Shown: in pieces, positions 27,965-38,597 of the stretch | Position numbering within the stretch: the stretch's first letter is position 1 | How the letters are laid out: every line of letters begins with the position of its first letter | Assembly (NCBI RefSeq): GCF_017876795.1 | Contig: NZ_JAGIOR010000001.1 | Span: 2,258,501-2,322,500, forward strand | Reading direction: 5' to 3' | DNA: 64,000 bases | Source: Rhizobium leguminosarum | GTDB lineage: Bacteria > Pseudomonadota > Alphaproteobacteria > Rhizobiales > Rhizobiaceae | Position numbers and translations under genes: made by a program | The notes under the pieces: generated by a model | Told to the model about the DNA's origin: nothing | Seen by the model: only the letters and a program-made list of their open reading frames with translations | Databases searched by the model: none

Positions 27965-28312
27965 ATGCTCTATGAAGGAAGCTGCCATTGCGGAAAGGTC
28001 ACTTTCGAGGTCGAAGGTGAATTCACCGAGGCCATCGATTGCAATTGTTCGCTCTGCCGACGGCGGGGCGGGCTTCTGGCCTTCGTGCCGCGTGACAAGC
28101 TGGTGCTGAAGACACCCGAAGCCGATCTTTCGACCTATGCATTCAACAGGCATGTCATCCGGCATCACTTCTGCGCCAATTGCGGCATCGCCCCGTTCGG
28201 CGAAGGCGTGGCCCCGGACGGTGCGGCGATGGCTTCGATCAATCTGCGCTGTATTCCCGCGGTCGATCTCGGCGCGCTGAAGGTGACGGCCTATGATGGT
28301 GAGGCAAAGTAG
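27965..28312 (+). CDS. GFA family zinc-binding protein
   Basis: This 115-residue protein belongs to the glutathione-dependent formaldehyde-activating (Gfa/CENP-V) fold. The zinc-binding Cys are visible in GSCHCGKV, CNCSLCRR and FCANCGIAPFG. The family name rests on one member; most homologues have no proven formaldehyde role. The gene follows tdh by 10 bases and is probably read from the kbl-tdh promoter. Confidence 0.9.
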   Translation: MLYEGSCHCGKVTFEVEGEFTEAIDCNCSLCRRRGGLLAFVPRDKLVLKTPEADLSTYAFNRHVIRHHFCANCGIAPFGEGVAPDGAAMASINLRCIPAVDLGALKVTAYDGEAK

Positions 28313-28778
28313 CCAGGATTGGTCCGGACAGAGGCGAATAGACCGCCGGTTGGACTGAAAAACTGGCCGAAACGAATGGCGCAGCCGGCAAAATCCATGC
28401 TGCCCTTGTCTTTTGTGTGCCGCATCTTAAATAAGCTTCGCAATCGCAGCCGCGGTTCAAAGCCTGTGGATAAGGCTTTTTCCGATTTTTCGTGAGCTTT
28501 TTTTGTGGAAAAGCTTGACGAGAGCAAAAAATGTGGGAATCACCGTTCGACTTGTTGAAACGGTGAACTGGGTCAAGGCGGATCGCGCAACCATGGCCGG
28601 AATCCAAAGGCAAGAAAACTTTGCTGTCCGGTGCCGGCGATCGTGGTTAATCAGGCTTTAAATGTCATCCCGTTAGGTGGGCAATGGTGATTCGAGGGCG
28701 GCGCGAGCGACGCGTCCGGCCCTGAGACGGCCCATTACCGCAGCGAGATTGGATAGCGTCAGGAAGGCGACGATATAA
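28313..28778 (+). promoter_or_regulatory. rpoD leader region with DnaA-box-like sites and hairpin
   Basis: No gene is visible in these 466 bases. A perfect DnaA box, TGTGGATAA (28465-28473), and a close variant, TGTGGAAAA (28504-28512), lie 39 bases apart in the same orientation in an AT-rich stretch. An 8-base inverted repeat, TCACCGTT (28540-28547) and AACGGTGA (28559-28566), follows. TTGACG at 28515 could be a -35 element, but no good -10 is visible. The region should contain the rpoD promoter. Confidence 0.5.
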
Positions 28779-30824
<2,046 letters not shown>

Positions 30825-30849
30825 GGCTTCGACGCCGCGTTATGATTGG

Positions 30850-30882
30850 AAAAGCCGGGCTTCATGCCCGGCTTTTGCTTTT
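30850..30882 (+). terminator. Rho-independent terminator of rpoD
   Basis: AAAGCCGGGC, loop TTCAT, GCCCGGCTTT then TGCTTTTG forms a perfect 10-base hairpin 26 bases after the rpoD stop codon. Confidence 0.9.
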
Positions 30883-31082
30883 GTGATTAACACCAATGAT
30901 CACGATGGCTTTCTTGTCCCTCTGTGGTGACAAGGGCTATGATCCCGGCTCACGGGGGAAGGATCGATCGCGACGCGCGAGCGAGGTCGACGTAGCCTTG
31001 TGTGGGCCAATCCTCCGCTAGATCCGGATGGTTTTAAGCTTGGCCGGCTTAAAATTTGAATCCGGATCTGCATCAAAGAAAT

Positions 31083-31132
31083 AGAGCATGCTGTCGTCCG
31101 AAAACCGCTCACAGTTTTCGGCGTCATGCTCT
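31083..31132. repeat. Rhizobial palindromic repeat (copy 1)
   Basis: Nested inverted repeats AGAGCATG/CATGCTCT (31083-31090, 31125-31132) and CCGAAAAC/GTTTTCGG (31098-31105, 31114-31121) surround CGCTCACA. A second, slightly divergent copy lies at 54211-54256. It sits just before the GYD gene. Confidence 0.7.
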
Positions 31133-31144
31133 GGGAGGTGCGAC

Positions 31145-31438
31145 ATGACCACTTACATTCTTTTGATCGATTGGACGGATCAGGGCATCCGCAACGTTCG
31201 CGACTCGACAAAACGGCTGGACGCGGCGAAGAAATTGCTCGCCGGCGTCGGCGGCTCCTTCAGCCAGTTCTTCCTGACGATGGGCGGGCATGACATGGTT
31301 GCCGTCTGGGAGGCGCCCGATGACGCGGTGATGGCGCATTTTACGCTGTCGCTCGCCATGGGCGGCAATGTGCGGACCGAGACGCTGAAGGCATTCCCGG
31401 AAGCGGCCTATCGGGATCTCATCGGCTCGCTCGGCTGA
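31145..31438 (+). CDS. GYD domain protein
   Basis: This 97-residue GYD-domain protein has a small ferredoxin-like fold of unknown function. It begins MTTYILLIDWTDQGIRNVRD and carries the region GGHDMVAVWEAPDDAVMAHF that corresponds to the family's G-[YH]-D signature. GGGAGGTGCGAC precedes the ATG at 31145 as ribosome site. It stands alone behind a palindromic repeat. Confidence 0.85.
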   Translation: MTTYILLIDWTDQGIRNVRDSTKRLDAAKKLLAGVGGSFSQFFLTMGGHDMVAVWEAPDDAVMAHFTLSLAMGGNVRTETLKAFPEAAYRDLIGSLG

Positions 31439-31616
31439 ATGCAATTAATGATTGTGTATTTTATCCGTTGCATGGCTTCGGCTGTGCTGGCACTGTCGTG
31501 CGGTGCTTTAATTTCCGCGGCAGGGCTCCCGGCCCGATTTTTCGGCAAGCTTCATGATGAAAGCGCTCCTCAGTTTCATGATCGTCAGCGATCGTCCGAC
31601 TGCCGCTTGCTGACCG

Positions 31617-32351
31617 ATGGAACTGGCGGCGGGCAAATGGGATGGCGGGATCCGGCGGGGCGCGGCTGCGTCGTTTGCGCTGCATGCCGCTGCGCTCCTG
31701 CTTCTTCTGCTGTTGTTGCCGAAGGCTGAGCCGCCGCCATTGCCCGATGACGGTCTCTCGGTGGAGATCGTGCCGCAGCCCTTCGGACCACCGAAAACGG
31801 CCGAGCCGGTCAAGGCGCCCTCGCCGGAACCGACAAAGCCCGAAGCCGCAGCGCCCGAAGCCGAGCGGACTGCTCCGGTCGCCAATAATGCGCCTGCTGC
31901 GGCAATGCCGTCCGTGACGCCGATCGCTCCGTCGGCGGCAAAACCGGCCGAATTCGTCGCGGCAAGCCGGCTGTTTTCCGACATGGTGCTGGCCGATCCG
32001 CGCAGCCGGGGCGCCCGCGAGGCACTGCGCGGCCTTGCCGGCAGCGAGCGCAATCTGCAGCTCTGCGACCTCGAGGCGCTGGAGCAGGTCCGCCGTGCGC
32101 GGCCGGAGATGCGGCCGGATACGCTCGCCCCCTATGCGATGGCGCCGGAGAGGGGCAGGGGCAACAGCGTCGAGGTGAGGGGCGGCGCCTTCCGCAGCAA
32201 CAGGGCATGGTACAACATCCAGTTCAAATGCGGTCTCGATGCCGGCTCCGGCAAGGTCGTGTCCTTCGCCTTTCTGGTCGGCGATGCGATTCCGCAAGGC
32301 GAATGGCAGGCGCACAATCTGGTGGCCGACGACGGGGCTGCCGACCAATGA
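31617..32351 (+). CDS. TonB-like protein with DUF930 domain (first of two)
   Basis: The 244-residue protein has a TonB-like layout: a short cytoplasmic start, one membrane segment (ASFALHAAALLLLLLLLPKA), a long Pro/Ala-rich periplasmic linker (residues 38-110), and a C-terminal DUF930 domain (SRLFSDMVLADPRSRGAREA through WYNIQFKCGLDAGSGKVVSF). DUF930 is a rhizobial domain of unknown function. The next gene has the same architecture, so they are tandem paralogues. The start at ATG 31617 gives the expected short N-terminus. Confidence 0.75.
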   Translation: MELAAGKWDGGIRRGAAASFALHAAALLLLLLLLPKAEPPPLPDDGLSVEIVPQPFGPPKTAEPVKAPSPEPTKPEAAAPEAERTAPVANNAPAAAMPSVTPIAPSAAKPAEFVAASRLFSDMVLADPRSRGAREALRGLAGSERNLQLCDLEALEQVRRARPEMRPDTLAPYAMAPERGRGNSVEVRGGAFRSNRAWYNIQFKCGLDAGSGKVVSFAFLVGDAIPQGEWQAHNLVADDGAADQ

Positions 32352-32429
32352 CTTCAATCGCGGCTGCGATCACGCGGTTTTTTTCTTTTGTGGCTTGATG
32401 CTGCCGGTTTTAGAGGCCACATCGCTGTT

Positions 32430-33479
32430 GTGACAGAAGAAGACGTCGTACCGGCGGAAACGCAGCACGAAACGAGAAAACAGCGGCCTGAAATCCGCTG
32501 GGGTGTCGTCGCGTCCGTGCTTCTGCATGTCCCCCTTGTCGCGCTTCTGATCTTTGGGCTGCCGAAGATCGAGCCGAAGCCTGCCGAAGACGAGAGCGTG
32601 AAGGTCGAGCTCGTCCCGCCGCCGGAGGAGAAGAAGCCGGAGCCCAAGCCCGAGGAAAAGCCACCGGAGCCGAAGCCGCCGGAAGAGGCGAAGAGGCAAC
32701 CGCCACCACCGCCGCCGCCTCAGCCTCCGGTGGCTAAGAAAGCTCCCGCGCAAGCGAAGCCGATGCCGACCCTGCGCCCGGTCATTGAGTTTGGTGATAA
32801 GAATAGCGGCCCCGAAAAGTCGCTGACGGGAAATTCTTCGCAAGGTGAAGCGAAACCTGCGGCAATCCCGCCGCAGCAGGATTCCGAAACGGCGCAGGTG
32901 CCGAAAAAGGCGGCGGCCGATAAACCTAAAACTGAAGAGCCTCCATCAAAACCAATGCCAGATGATGTGAAGCTTCCTGAGGTTGCGACGGCGGACGTTT
33001 CGCCGGAGCGTAATGGGCCGCCGACAGACGTGTCTGGCGAAACCAATACGACGATCGAGCAGGCCAAACCGCCTGAAGAAAAGACCGCCGAGACGCCTAA
33101 AGCGATTGCTAAAAACGGCGATCTACCCAAGGCAAGAACGCTGTTTTCACAGACGGACGATGGCAGTTCGTTTGCGCAAACTGCGATCAATGGCCTTCCA
33201 CGTAAAAATCGAGTGGCCACGCTTTGCGCCACCGAGCTTCAGGCCCAACTTGTTCACGGTTCGCCGCGTTATTTCCCCATCTCACTGCCCAGTTTTGGAT
33301 TGCGAGCCGGCAGCATTCTTAACGTCGACGATGCGGCCTTTCGCACAGCCAAAGGCTGGTACCACGTTCGTTTCCGGTGCGAGTTGGATGAGGGAGCGAC
33401 GAAAGTCGTGTCGTTTGCGCACGAAGTCGGCGGGTTGATCCCCCGCAGTCAGTATGCGAAGTATGATATTCTTGACTAG
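32430..33479 (+). CDS. TonB-like protein with DUF930 domain (second of two)
   Basis: This paralogue of the preceding gene has a membrane segment (WGVVASVLLHVPLVALLIFG), a long Pro/Lys/Glu-rich linker (PPPEEKKPEPKPEEKPPEP and more) typical of TonB spacers, and a C-terminal DUF930 domain (NRVATLCATELQAQLVHG; GWYHVRFRCELDEGATKVVS). I chose GTG 32430 (VTEEDVVPAETQ), giving 349 residues; a TTG at 32388 adds only 14 atypical residues. A role in energising or spanning the envelope is inferred from architecture only; no ExbB/ExbD genes are near. Confidence 0.75.
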   Translation: MTEEDVVPAETQHETRKQRPEIRWGVVASVLLHVPLVALLIFGLPKIEPKPAEDESVKVELVPPPEEKKPEPKPEEKPPEPKPPEEAKRQPPPPPPPQPPVAKKAPAQAKPMPTLRPVIEFGDKNSGPEKSLTGNSSQGEAKPAAIPPQQDSETAQVPKKAAADKPKTEEPPSKPMPDDVKLPEVATADVSPERNGPPTDVSGETNTTIEQAKPPEEKTAETPKAIAKNGDLPKARTLFSQTDDGSSFAQTAINGLPRKNRVATLCATELQAQLVHGSPRYFPISLPSFGLRAGSILNVDDAAFRTAKGWYHVRFRCELDEGATKVVSFAHEVGGLIPRSQYAKYDILD

Positions 33480-33581
33480 GCCTTGCGATGGGATTGCGTC
33501 TCACTGGCAACAAGCCACACGCAAGGAACCGCATCTAGCCTCTCCTCATGGCCGTGATGTTACGGTGAAGAGGACAATGAT

Positions 33582-33743
33582 ATGTCGAACGAGATCGAGC
33601 GTTTTCTTGAGCGTCAGGATGAAGCCGTGAGCGCGCTGTTCCTGGAACACAAGGGTGACGAGCTGACCGATATTCTGGTGGCGGCTCTGGAAGAGGCGTT
33701 CGAAATCCTTCTCGAAGCCGCGCCTGCCGGCACCATTCATTGA
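33582..33743 (+). CDS. Small acidic protein upstream of the APH-like kinase
   Basis: This 53-residue frame begins MSNEIERFLERQDEAVSALF and ends TIH. It is acidic and entirely helical in character. It starts after GAAGAGGAC and its stop overlaps the TTG start of the next gene (TTGA), indicating translational coupling. No family is recognised. The coupled arrangement and good start context argue that it is real. Confidence 0.5.
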   Translation: MSNEIERFLERQDEAVSALFLEHKGDELTDILVAALEEAFEILLEAAPAGTIH

Positions 33744-34528
33744 CATTTTCTGAAAGATTGCCGGCTGGATCGCTTGGGGCGCGGCTGTCGGGTTACCGGA
33801 TGGAGCGGGATGCGCTCGGTCGTTCCGCAGCAAGCGTCTTCCGCCTGGAAGGTGAGGGCTTGCCGGTCCTCTACCTTAAAGTCGAGGCGATGGAGCCATT
33901 CGGCGAGCTTGCCGATGAAGCAACTCGGCTCAGCTGGCTCAAGGCCTCCGGTCTGCGGTGCCCTGACGTGATCGCACACGAGAGCGACGGCGAGCGCAAT
34001 CGGCTGCTGATCAGCGCGCTGCCCGGGAATGATCTCGCGAGCGCATCGACACTGACGCCGTTGGCGCGGGTCGAACTGCTGGCGGCGGCCCTTCTCGACC
34101 TGCATCGTCTGCCGATCGCATCCTGCCCCTTCGATCATCGGCTGGAGAGCCGCATTGCGGTGGCCAAAGCGCGGATGCGGGCCGGCATCGTCGACGAGAC
34201 CGATTTCGACGGGATGCGGCTTGGGAAAAGTGCCGAGGCCCTGTTTCTCGAGCTCGAAAGCAGAAGGCCGGACCGCGAGGATCACGTCGTCGCCCATGGC
34301 GATGCCTGCCTGCCGAATTTCATTGCCTCGGCAGAAGGTTTCTCCGGCTATATCGATTGCAGCCGCCTCGGCGTCGCCGATCGCTATCAGGATATCGCGC
34401 TCGCCTGCCGCAGCATCGCCCATAATTTCGGCGCGGCGCTGGTGCAGCCCTTCCTCGATCGTTACGGCATGCCGGCCACGGATCCGGCCAGGCTCGATTA
34501 TTTCCAGCTGCTCGACGAGTTCTTCTAG
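33740..34528 (+). CDS. Aminoglycoside phosphotransferase-like kinase (APH(3') type)
   Basis: This is a 262-residue protein kinase-like-fold phosphotransferase. The APH catalytic loop is clear (VVAHGDACLPNFIA, His-Gly-Asp and Asn), followed by a metal-binding Asp region (GYIDCSRLGVADRYQDIALA). The N-terminal Lys and Glu regions are LYLKVEAMEPFGELADEATR. The family phosphorylates aminoglycosides, but chromosomal members often act on other substrates, so resistance is possible, not shown. The TTG start at 33740 overlaps the preceding stop, giving MTFSERLPAGS. Confidence 0.85.
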   Translation: MTFSERLPAGSLGARLSGYRMERDALGRSAASVFRLEGEGLPVLYLKVEAMEPFGELADEATRLSWLKASGLRCPDVIAHESDGERNRLLISALPGNDLASASTLTPLARVELLAAALLDLHRLPIASCPFDHRLESRIAVAKARMRAGIVDETDFDGMRLGKSAEALFLELESRRPDREDHVVAHGDACLPNFIASAEGFSGYIDCSRLGVADRYQDIALACRSIAHNFGAALVQPFLDRYGMPATDPARLDYFQLLDEFF

Positions 34529-34587
34529 CCATTGCCCCATCTCCATCCGGCTGGCAGAGTGGCCGCAATCGAACCTGCGGGCAGACG

Positions 34588-35394
34588 ATGGCGAAGAACC
34601 AGTTCAGGATGTTGCGCTCTCTTCTCACCGGCGTCGAAGCGGTGGAAGCGGAAACGCATCACAGTTTTTCCAGGCACACGCATGAGCAATTCGGCATCGG
34701 CCTCGTCTCATCAGGGGCGCAGAAATCGCTGAGCGGCCGCGGCATGGTGGAGGCTGCGGCCGGCGACATCATCACGGTCAATCCGAACGAGGTGCATGAC
34801 GGCGCACCGATCGGCCCGCGGCGGTCGTGGCGCATTCTCTATTTCGATCCTGAGATCGTCGCCGGCCTGTCGCGAGAGATCGGCGACGGCGGGGCAGGGC
34901 GATCGGAAATCCCGCACCCGGTCATCCGCAATAGGGCGATCGCCGCCCGCTTCGAGGTGCTGTTTGGTGCGGTCACCGGCGGTGGAGCGGCCGATGCTCT
35001 GCTCCGCGAGCAACTGCTTCTGCAACTCGTCGCCGATGTCCTGCGCGAGCGCGGCGACGCCGACAAGCGTCCGCCGGTACCGGCGTCGATCCGCGCGGCC
35101 CGAGATCTGATCGATGACGATCCGCTGGCGGCCGTCTCTCTCGCCGATCTCTCGCGGGAAAGCGGGCTCAGCCGCTTCCAGGTGCTGCGCGGTTTTGCCA
35201 AGGCGACGGGATTGACGCCGCATGCCTATCTTGTCCAGGCCCGCATTCATATCGCCCGGCGGCTGATCGCTCAGGGAACGCCGCTTGCGGAAGCGGCCTT
35301 TGCCAGCGGCTTTGCCGATCAGAGCCACATGACGCGGGTCTTCGTGCGCAAATACGGTCTGTCGCCCAGCCTCTATGCCGGCGGCTTTCTCTAA
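34588..35394 (+). CDS. AraC family transcription regulator
   Basis: The 268-residue regulator has an N-terminal cupin-like sensor (HSFSRHTHEQFGIGLVSSGA, AAGDIITVNPNEVHDGAP) and a C-terminal pair of helix-turn-helices (SLADLSRESGLSRFQVLRGF and EAAFASGFADQSHMTRVFVR). The type with GHxxSGAQ/NPxEVHDG often controls a neighbouring exporter gene. The adjacent EamA-type gene would fit but is broken, so the regulator may have lost its local target. Confidence 0.92.
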   Translation: MAKNQFRMLRSLLTGVEAVEAETHHSFSRHTHEQFGIGLVSSGAQKSLSGRGMVEAAAGDIITVNPNEVHDGAPIGPRRSWRILYFDPEIVAGLSREIGDGGAGRSEIPHPVIRNRAIAARFEVLFGAVTGGGAADALLREQLLLQLVADVLRERGDADKRPPVPASIRAARDLIDDDPLAAVSLADLSRESGLSRFQVLRGFAKATGLTPHAYLVQARIHIARRLIAQGTPLAEAAFASGFADQSHMTRVFVRKYGLSPSLYAGGFL

Positions 35395-35473
35395 AGACCC
35401 GGCGCCTGCAATTTCGTTCAAGACCCGACCATGTCCCTGCTGTTTCCTCGGCGCTCCCAACAGGAGACGTTGA

Positions 35474-36288
35474 ATGTCGAGACAGGTTCATGGGTATTTC
35501 TATCTGGCGCTAGCGATGCTGACTGTGGGAAGCACGGTGATTGCCAGCAAGCTGATTGCGTCCGGCTGCCGAAGCTCTCCAAGGAAGATTGCCTGATCCT
35601 CGTCATCCAGGCCGGCGCCGGCAGCGTCGGTTATACGACGCTGCTGATTTCCGGCCTGAGCTTGACATCGGCGGCGGATGCCGGCGTGATCATCGGCACG
35701 CTGCCAGTGGTGTCGGCGGCGATCGCCATCCTGCTGCTTGGCGAACGGCCGAAGCCTGCTCTGCTTGTTGCCGTGGCGCTGGCGACGGCAGGCGTGTGTT
35801 CGATCGCCTTCAGCCCGGATGCTTCAGGCGGATCATTCTCCGGCAATGCGCTGATCTTCTGCGCGGTCGTCTGCGAGGGGCTGTTCATCCTGCTGAACAA
35901 GAGGCTGAAGACGGAGATCCCGCCGCTTGCCCAGTCGACGCTGATGGCCGGCATCGGTTTCATCGTCGCCATCATCCCCGCGGTGTTCGAAGCGCCTCTC
36001 GCACAGGGCATTTCCACAAGCGCTGTCGTTGCGGTCGTCTATTATGCGTTGGTGCCGACCGTCGGCGGCTTCCTGCTTTGGTATGCCGGTGCGGCAAGGG
36101 TGAGCGGCACGGAAGCAGCGCTCTTCACGGCGCTCGCGCCGGTTTCTGCCGTCATGCTGGCTTTCCTCATCCTCGGCGAGCCGGTCGGGCTGAACCAGAT
36201 CGCCGGCGTCACCTGCGTGCTGGCGGCCGTGCTCGGGCTCGCCCTTGCCGACAGCCGGGTGGCGCTGAAAATATCCGGAGGGAGATAG
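35474..36288 (+). pseudogene. EamA/DMT transporter gene with internal deletion
   Basis: The N-terminal start is at ATG 35474 (MSRQVHGYFYLALAMLTVGS, then VIASKLIASG), the first membrane segment of a drug/metabolite transporter. After about codon 31 the frame breaks. The transporter continues from LPKLSKEDCLILVIQAG in another frame through GEPVGLNQIAGVTCVLAAVL to 36288. The second membrane segment and linker expected between the halves are missing, so a deletion near 35562-35570 removed roughly 30 codons and shifted the frame. A frame from 35431 spans the area but its first 50 residues are not transporter-like. Confidence 0.75.
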
Positions 36289-36291
36289 GCC

Positions 36292-36984
36292 ATGCAATTC
36301 CGTCATTCCGATGCCATCTGGCAGGACTTTCCGGAGCTTCGCGCCGGCGCGCTTCATGTGGACGCTATTCAGGCAGATGCTGATGTCGAGGCGGCGATCG
36401 CCAGCTTCAGCGCGATTGCCGAGGGCCGGCTGGCCGCAGCGCCGGAAGGTGAGTTTCCGGAAATCCAGGCGTGGCGGCGCGGCTTTTCCCGCATGGGGCT
36501 GAAGCCGACGCAATATCGCTCAGCCTCCGAAGCGCTGCTCCGCCGCTTCCGCCAGGAGCATGGCCTGCCGCGCCTGCATCCGCTCGTCGATCTCTGCAAT
36601 GCGATTTCGCTCGCCTTCGCCATTCCGATTGCCGTCTTTGACACCGAAAAAATCACTGATGATCTCGAGGTCCGGCGGGCCGGGGGCCACGAGACTTATC
36701 TGACCTTCGGCGGCGAAATCGAGCATCCGGATCCGAACGAGGTGATCTTCGCAGACAGCGCGGAGAGGGCGCATGCGCGGCGCTGGACGAACCGGCAGAG
36801 CGGGCTTTCGGCGGTGCGGCAGACGACGCGCTCGGTGCTGATCGTTGCCGAGGCCCTGCATGCTTCCGCCGGCGAGGATATCGGCACACTGATCGAAACG
36901 CTCGCGAATGCACTGACACGTCACTGGCCGGCGGCGCCGAAAACGGGGATGCTGAGTGTTGGATCGCGGCGTTTCGAATTCTAA
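36292..36984 (+). CDS. B3/B4 domain protein (PheT tRNA-binding-like)
   Basis: This 230-residue stand-alone B3/B4 domain is the fold found in the phenylalanyl-tRNA synthetase beta subunit. Landmarks are WRRGFSRMGLKPTQYRSASE, LHPLVDLCNAISLAFAIPIA and ANRLTxRW-type sequence WTNRQSGLSAVRQTTRSVLI. Function is unproven; tRNA or aminoacyl editing is inferred from the fold. ATG 36292 lies 3 bases after the EamA stop, preceded by GGAGGGAGATAG, so the two were one operon. Confidence 0.88.
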   Translation: MQFRHSDAIWQDFPELRAGALHVDAIQADADVEAAIASFSAIAEGRLAAAPEGEFPEIQAWRRGFSRMGLKPTQYRSASEALLRRFRQEHGLPRLHPLVDLCNAISLAFAIPIAVFDTEKITDDLEVRRAGGHETYLTFGGEIEHPDPNEVIFADSAERAHARRWTNRQSGLSAVRQTTRSVLIVAEALHASAGEDIGTLIETLANALTRHWPAAPKTGMLSVGSRRFEF

Positions 36985-37066
36985 TGCCGGTCGTCAGGAA
37001 AGGTCTTGGGCCGGCCGCATGCCCGCCCTATCTCCACAGCATCGATATTTCCTGGAGACGAACCGC

Positions 37067-37465
37067 ATGTCAGATAAGTCGATCAAGATCCCGGGGCCGG
37101 ACCATCCGATCACCATCGAGCACAATCCCTCCCGCGTCGTCGTCACGCTTGGCGGCAAGGTGATTGCCGATAGCCGCGATGCGCTGACGCTTTGCGAAGC
37201 CTCCTATCCGCCGGTGCAGTATATTCCACGCAAGGATGTGGACATGGCGCTGCTGCAGCGCACCGACCATACTAGCCATTGCCCCTATAAGGGCGATGCC
37301 GCCTATTACAGCATCATTCCGGGCGGCGAGCGGTCGAAGAATGCCGTCTGGACCTACGAGGCGCCGAACGCCGCGGTCAGCAACATCAAGGGCCATCTCG
37401 CCTTCTATCCCGACCGGGTCGACGGCATCGAGGAAATGGCTTCGCCGGAAGCGGGCACCTTCTGA
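37067..37465 (+). CDS. DUF427 domain protein
   Basis: This 132-residue DUF427 protein is a small beta-rich protein of unknown function. It has the family sequences RVVVTLGGKVIADSRDAL, YPPVQYIPRKDVDMALLQRT and the conserved HTSHCPYKGDAAYYSI. The ATG at 37067 (MSDKSIKIPGPDHPI) is preferred over an in-frame extension to 36956 that overlaps the B3/B4 gene. Confidence 0.9.
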   Translation: MSDKSIKIPGPDHPITIEHNPSRVVVTLGGKVIADSRDALTLCEASYPPVQYIPRKDVDMALLQRTDHTSHCPYKGDAAYYSIIPGGERSKNAVWTYEAPNAAVSNIKGHLAFYPDRVDGIEEMASPEAGTF

Positions 37466-37542
37466 CGACAGAGGATGTTGCCGGACATGCGGGGAACATG
37501 TTGGCTGCGGGGTCGTTGAATTGATCTAGCGGGGGATGTGTC

Positions 37543-37776
37543 GTGCCGAAATTCTAATTTCAGCTCCTCGATCGTGATGGTGTCGGGGCGACGGAGACCG
37601 GATATGAATTCGCCTCCATCGAGGCCGCCAAAGCAGAGGCGCGGCGCGTGCTCGCCGAAATGGCCGCCGAAGGCCTGCCGGCCGAGCCTCTGAACATGCT
37701 GTCGGTGGAACTCTTCGACGAAAGGCGGCGGCCGCTTGCGGAAATCCGGCTGATTCTCGAGGAAATCGCCAAATAG
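37543..37776 (+). pseudogene. DUF6894-type gene with an early in-frame stop
   Basis: From GTG 37543 the frame reads V-P-K-F, then TAA at 37555-37557, then FQLLDRDGVGATETGYEFAS on to TAG 37774. The pattern xKFYFxLxDGxG is that of the small DUF6894 family, and the stop stands where the Tyr codon (TAT/TAC) is expected. The rest of the 77-codon frame is undamaged. An intact family member lies close by on the other strand (37960-38205). Confidence 0.65.
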
Positions 37777-37863
37777 TCGCGGCCGGAATGCTGCTTCCGA
37801 GGTTGGCCAGAGCAATGACGCGACTATGTCAAATTTAATTGCCGGCTATGAAGGCGGCCCCTA

Positions 37864-37883
37864 ATGCATGTCGCGACATGCAT
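37864..37883. repeat. Perfect 20-base palindrome
   Basis: ATGCATGTCG followed directly by CGACATGCAT is a perfect palindrome. The same arms occur with a spacer at 172-220, so this is a compact form of that dispersed repeat. AAAGCGCGTCGC follows at 37894, as at the window start. Confidence 0.6.
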
Positions 37884-37959
37884 AAAAGAGCCAAAGCGCG
37901 TCGCGGCGACCGAGTCGGATTGATGCGGAGAGGCCGGCGGCAACCCTGAAAGGCCGCCG

Positions 37960-38205
37960 CTACCGCAAGACGTCGAGCCATTCATTGTTGAAGACGAGAC
38001 TGGCGACCGTCACCGGGTCGCCGCTCTCGTTGCGAACTGTGACGGCGATGACCGCGCGATCACCCGCAGGCAGTTCGTCACGGGCCACATCCAGCAGGAT
38101 GCGGGTCACCTCTTTGGGAATGTCGTCACGAGATCCGAGCTCGGTGCCGTGCTCGTCGCGTGTGGGACCTTCGCCGTTATGCAGATCGAAAAAGTAGCGA
38201 GCCAT
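37960..38205 (-). CDS. DUF6894 family protein
   Basis: This is an 81-residue protein of unknown function with the family signature MARYFFDLHNGEGPTRDEHG and a predicted strand-helix-strand fold (IPKEVTRILLDVARDELPAG; RAVIAVTVRNESGDPVTVAS). It is transcribed alone. A related but broken gene lies 180 bases away on the plus strand. Confidence 0.85.
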   Translation of the reverse strand: MARYFFDLHNGEGPTRDEHGTELGSRDDIPKEVTRILLDVARDELPAGDRAVIAVTVRNESGDPVTVASLVFNNEWLDVLR

Positions 38206-38334
38206 GTTCTTTCCTGTGCGTCACAGGGGAAATTACAAATGAAGACGATTGTTCCCGAGGCGAGGCATTGATTCCTATAGAAAATACAGGTCGCATCGGC
38301 ATGATCCCCTCTTGCGATATCGGCGGACGAGCCC

Positions 38335-38475
38335 GTGATTGAAGCCCTGCTGCTCAACCTTGGGAGCCGCGATGTGCTGTCGGCCGAGGAGGAAAGCCTT
38401 CTCAGGTCGATCCTGCTCAAGGACCGGCGCTTAAGCGCCCGGGATCAAGCTTGTGTCATGCGACGCCTCGTATGA
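38335..38475 (+). pseudogene. 5' stub of a Crp/Fnr-type regulator gene
   Basis: GTG 38335 opens a frame reading VIEALLLNLGSRDVLSAEEE, then SLLRSILLKDRRLSARD. This matches the N-terminal start of rhizobial Crp/Fnr regulators up to the SARxD turn. The cyclic-nucleotide barrel and helix-turn-helix that should follow are absent; the frame stops at 38475 and an MFS gene begins soon after. A deletion between the two genes probably removed the rest. Confidence 0.55.
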
Positions 38476-38597
38476 CGCAACCGGGTCACGCAAGCGCATT
38501 CCGATTGACAAACAGCTTATCGGAGCAGAACACCGTTCCGACCTTCCCAGAACTCCCAAGAAGGCTGGCGCAGCCGCGGCCGGCCGGTGACATCACA

